Below the pieces are notes generated by a model, which was not told the origin of the DNA, searched no databases, and saw only the letters and a program-made list of their open reading frames with translations. A stretch of DNA of 64,000 bases, from the NCBI GenBank assembly GCA_964016885.1, contig OZ024743.1, positions 186,751,040 to 186,815,039 on the forward strand, given 5' to 3'. Shown here in pieces: positions 60,534 to 64,000 of the stretch. The stretch's first letter is position 1, and each line of letters starts with the position of its first letter. A program made the position numbers and the translations under genes. This DNA is from Eledone cirrhosa. Taxonomy: Eukaryota > Mollusca > Cephalopoda > Octopoda > Eledonidae.

Positions 60534-60965
60534 TGTTGTGTTAGTAATGATTTCTGATTCAGGCACAAGACCAGCAATTCTGGGAAAGGGGAAGTTGACT
60601 ACATCATCTCCAGTACTTAACTGATACTTATATTATCCACCTTGGAAGGATGTAATTAAAGTTGACTTTGACAGGATTTCAACTCAGAACATAAAATGTC
60701 AAACTTAAATTGCACAAAGCATTTTGTTTGATGCCAATACTGCCTGTGTTGTGCTAATAATGATTTCTGATTTAGGCAGGAGATGTCAATTAAATCAACC
60801 CCAGTGACTTACTGGTACATTATTTTATCGACCCCAATAAAGATGAAAGGCAAAGCTCACCTCGGTGGAATTTGAAGTCAGAATGTAAAGTGCTGTAACT
60901 ATATGCCACAAAGCTCTACTGATACTGCCAATTCCCTGCCCTTTGTTGTGTTAGTAACGCAAATG
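60534..60965 (-). mobile_element. Two adjacent diverged SINEs with a thrice-repeated flank
   Basis: SINE copies at about 60550-60735 and 60755-60945 ('gatttctgatt.aggca' starts; 'actgatactta' and 'actggtacattattttatcg'; 'atttcaactcagaacat' and 'atttgaagtcagaatgt'). The sequence 'ttgttgtgttagtaatg' or a close variant occurs before, between and after them (about 60533, 60738, 60951). Confidence 0.8.
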
Positions 60966-60969
60966 TAGG

Positions 60970-62765
60970 TTCAATCGCAATATTTTTCTACTTTTAATCT
61001 TTTTTCTTTTTTTTCTCTTATTATCTTAGTACACATATTTAAGTTATGAAATTGAGTTCCACTTAGATTGACTATATCTTTATTATACAAACATAAAGGA
61101 TTTGAAATATCTTTATTTTGAACATTAAATTCAATATAGTATGAGTTAAATCACTAGTTAACAATTTCATTATCTTTCATTTATATTAAGAAATCATTGA
61201 ATGGGCCATGAAAGCATATATAAAAGAAAAGTTTTGACTTTTAGTCAAATGTTTTTCTTAGTCTATACAACTTATCACATATGACTCCACATCATCCTAT
61301 TATCCACTGACTTCAAAAAGTGACCTAACTCCACACACCTAGAACCTTATTTATATATTAACTGATCAAACTACTGAAATGCCCTTGAAGAAGTTTGTGA
61401 AATAATAAGCTGAAATCACAGGGGGTTATGGTCAGGATTTTACTTCATCAATGTGTGCATTCTGTAACTGGACTTTACTGAAGTATCACCTTTTGCATCT
61501 TTCTGAACACCGAGAAATGAAGTAAAATCAACTTCAGGAAACTGAGTACCTACAAAGCTATACGCTTGTTTGCCATGTATTTTATACAACATATTGTGGG
61601 CTTAATTATATGTTTTATAATTAATTATATGTTTTATAATTATATATATATATAATTAGCTAATAATTAATAATAATTAATTATATGTCTTATGAGATAG
61701 AAGAAACGTGCATTAAATAAAATAAAATGTAAATAATAGTCTTTGATCTTCTTTTCAATGTGTGTATATATATATATATGTATGCATATTTATGTAAGTT
61801 GATATTTGAGAATTAAAAAAATTGATTTTATTTCCTTATAGTTTCATCTGATTATCCTTATTTGGTTTTTATTTCATAAAAAATAACAAAATGCATTATC
61901 TAGTAAAACTAGAAATATATGTGAAGAGTTATGGACAAATAAAGTATCTTCTGTTCATAAAAATCTCTGATTCAGTCAGATTGATCTATAGGCAATTTCC
62001 AAGTAGAGATTGACTCTAAATATATGAGCTTGAATGAGAGATTTCTGAATATCTTACTGAAACACAATGTTGAGCTGTTAAGCCATTCCACTGGATATAT
62101 AATCAAATAAATATTTTTGGAAAATGAAGTCACAGATAAGGAAAAATTTCCAGATTGATGTTTCAAGACATATTACAGACGATTCTGAATAAATAACAAT
62201 TCCCAGAATAAACTGAATATTATTATTTCAGACATAATTGTTATTCAATTTCATATTTTCTATATATTTTGCTTTATTGGCTAGATAATAATGTCTGTGA
62301 ATAACTTACCAAATATTCAATTCATAAGAAAAGATATGAGCTATCTATGAAAACACAGAGTAGTAAGATTTATTAGACTAGTGAGGAATTTTGTAGCCAT
62401 AGACACGAAAATTTGATTTTTCTCTATTTGACTTTTATAAATATTGAAATAATTTTAAGATATAAAACTAATGAAGATAAAATACATATTTATATTCTTT
62501 AATGAATGTCAGAAAGCGATTGATGTTTTTAAAACAACTAAAGGAATTACTGATTTAGAATTCACTTACTATTAAAATAGTAGTAAGAGTAAATGAGTAA
62601 TCTAATATGATATTAAGATGCAAAAAAATCGAAACAATCTGCTTAAAAAGATAAAAGAGAAAACAAAAAGATAGACATAACTATAAAGTACTTAGAAACA
62701 TATGAAGCCAGAAATTTGTTGGGTGGTTAGTCAAATAAATTTCCTCTAATCTTGATTAATAATTT
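60970..62765. other. Gene-free AT-rich sequence
   Basis: Includes a local 'taattatatgttttata' duplication at 61600-61640 and small TA tracts. Confidence 0.55.
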
Positions 62766-62769
62766 ATTT

Positions 62770-62850
62770 TATTAATTGCAAAATGATGAAAGGCAAAATT
62801 CATCTCAGTGGGATTTGAACTAAGAAAATCAAGAGCTGGAACAAATATAA
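62770..62850 (-). mobile_element. Eroded cephalopod SINE
   Basis: 'gatgaaaggcaaaattcatc', 'agtgggatttgaactaag'. Confidence 0.65.
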
Positions 62851-63124
62851 ATGGCAAGAGGAGTTTTATTGTATTTTCTAACATTTGTGCTAGTTTACCA
62901 CTCTAGTACTCTAGCACAAAGGTTAGTGATAAATATAAAACAAATTCTGTCCCTAACCAGAAACTATATTCAATTAATGCCATAATTAAGGTTGGGAAGG
63001 AGCATAAGTGAAGGACATTGAAATGTATTAGGTATATATTCTAGGAGCAGTGCAATAGTTTACACATGTATTGAGCATAAAAATTAAAGCATATATAATA
63101 TATATATATGTATATATGTATCTA

Positions 63125-63224
63125 GGGATTGTAATGTCTAGTTACGGTAGGCTCACCAGAGTGAGCACTCAATGTGTAGTTTCCAGTAAGTAGAGAGGTG
63201 TAGTATTAAGCAGAGTATAATAAT
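63125..63224 (-). repeat. Conserved block beside SINE, copy 2
   Basis: Contains 'tcaccagagtgagcactc' and 'ggattgtaatgtctag'. Its reverse complement lies at about 47785-47868 ('gagtgctcactctggtga'). It is linked in both places to a SINE and the hairpin element. Confidence 0.8.
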
Positions 63225-63410
63225 TGTGTCTACTTTTGGCACAAGGCCAGCAATTATCCCAGTGTATTACTGGTACTTTATTTTATCGACCCCATAAGGA
63301 TGAAAGGCAAAGTTAACCTCGGTGGGATTTGAACTCAGATCATAAAGGGCCATAACTCTTTGCTGCAAAGCATGGTGTTCGACCCTCTACCGATACTGCC
63401 AATCCACCGC
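63225..63410 (-). mobile_element. Cephalopod tRNA-related SINE with target-site duplication
   Basis: 'agtataataat' at 63214-63224 and 63411-63421. Full-length copy. Confidence 0.92.
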
Positions 63411-63435
63411 AGTATAATAATAATAAAAATAACGA

Positions 63436-63590
63436 TTTGTTAAATCTACATTACGTTTATTGAGTAGTGATGTGCATTTCACTATTGATCAGTGGTCTGA
63501 CAAGCTTTTGAATCCAGAGTCGGGAGATTGATACAGATCAAACATTCAGCTGGTCAATAGCGAAATCATAACAAATCATCCTTTTTATTA
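63436..63590. repeat. Hairpin element, copy 2
   Basis: 'atttcactattgatcag' and 'ctggtcaatagcgaaat' form the inner arms. The loop has 'gaatccagagtcggga' and 'ttgatacagatc' as in copy 1 at 47410-47592. The outer block 'attacgtttattgag' matches the outer arm of copy 1. Confidence 0.82.
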
Positions 63591-63724
63591 TTATTATTTT
63601 GTATATATGTTTGTATATATATATATATGCATACATATATATATATAAGTAAATATATTTTTGACCAATAACCTCTTGATGCAAGTTTGCTGCTAAATTA
63701 TATATATATATACATATGATGTGT

Positions 63725-64000
63725 ATATCATCATCATTATCATCGTCATTTCAAAGTCTGCTTTCTCTGCTTGCAAGGGTTGGATGGGTTTACATAGACC
63801 AAGTCATTACTGAAGCAGAGCCACAGATCTCCCAGACAGGTCAGGGATCTGTTAGTCACTTATGTACAGTCTCATGTTCCACCAAGTGCACAATTGACAC
63901 AATTGAGGGTCCTCCAAACTCTTTGTTTGGCAAGATCTCTTCAACTGGATGCCCTTTCTATCACCAACCATTTTAGAGCATGCACCGAGTACTTTTATAT
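63725..64000 (-). mobile_element. (GAT)n-family SINE, diverged, cut by window end
   Basis: (ATC)n tail, 'ttgcaagggttggatggg', then 'aactggatgccctttctatc' and 'accaaccattttagagcatg'. Confidence 0.8.

Overview
The window looks like non-genic DNA from a coleoid cephalopod, most likely an octopus. It is AT-rich and packed with (TA)n, (CA)n and (TATG)n microsatellites. It carries many copies of the tRNA-related SINE known from octopus and squid (recognised from its internal 'ggcacaaggccagcaatt' segment and inverted B box) and of a second tRNA-headed SINE that ends in (GAT)n. I found no host gene that I can support: the long reading frames are either retroelement pseudogenes or translations of simple repeats.

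Layout. Positions 1-7440 hold two Penelope-like elements (PLEs) side by side. PLE-1 (1-3046) is a decayed reverse transcriptase/GIY-YIG gene between inverted repeats. PLE-2 (3209-7299) is much younger: an inverted copy of its own 3' end, a 5' pseudo-LTR, a nearly intact RT + GIY-YIG frame with two frameshifts, and a 3' pseudo-LTR. 7.4-21 kb is gene-free sequence with SINEs, a LINE remnant (16.06-16.64 kb), large microsatellites and two orphan hammerhead ribozymes (11.6 and 14.6 kb). 21.07-23.05 kb is a third PLE relic with about 620-bp inverted arms around GIY-YIG C-terminal fragments. 23-46 kb is a mosaic of SINEs, LINE fragments and microsatellites. 46.5-47.6 kb is a compound region: a tandem/inverted repeat carrying a hammerhead ribozyme and interrupted by a SINE, followed by a second hairpin repeat that recurs at 63.4 kb. 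48-64 kb contains more LINE and SINE copies.

The theme that ties the window together is self-cleaving RNA. By eye I find hammerhead folds in three independent non-PLE places (11624-11679, 14556-14631, 46820-46885 minus), in all three terminal copies of PLE-2, just 3' of PLE-2, and in decayed form in both arms of PLE-3. PLE-borne hammerheads with very short or palindromic stem III, and small hammerhead-bearing tandem elements (retrozymes) thought to be mobilised by PLE enzymes, are known in animals. This window appears to hold both the autonomous PLEs and candidate non-autonomous partners. All fold calls were made by hand and no alignment or folding program was run.
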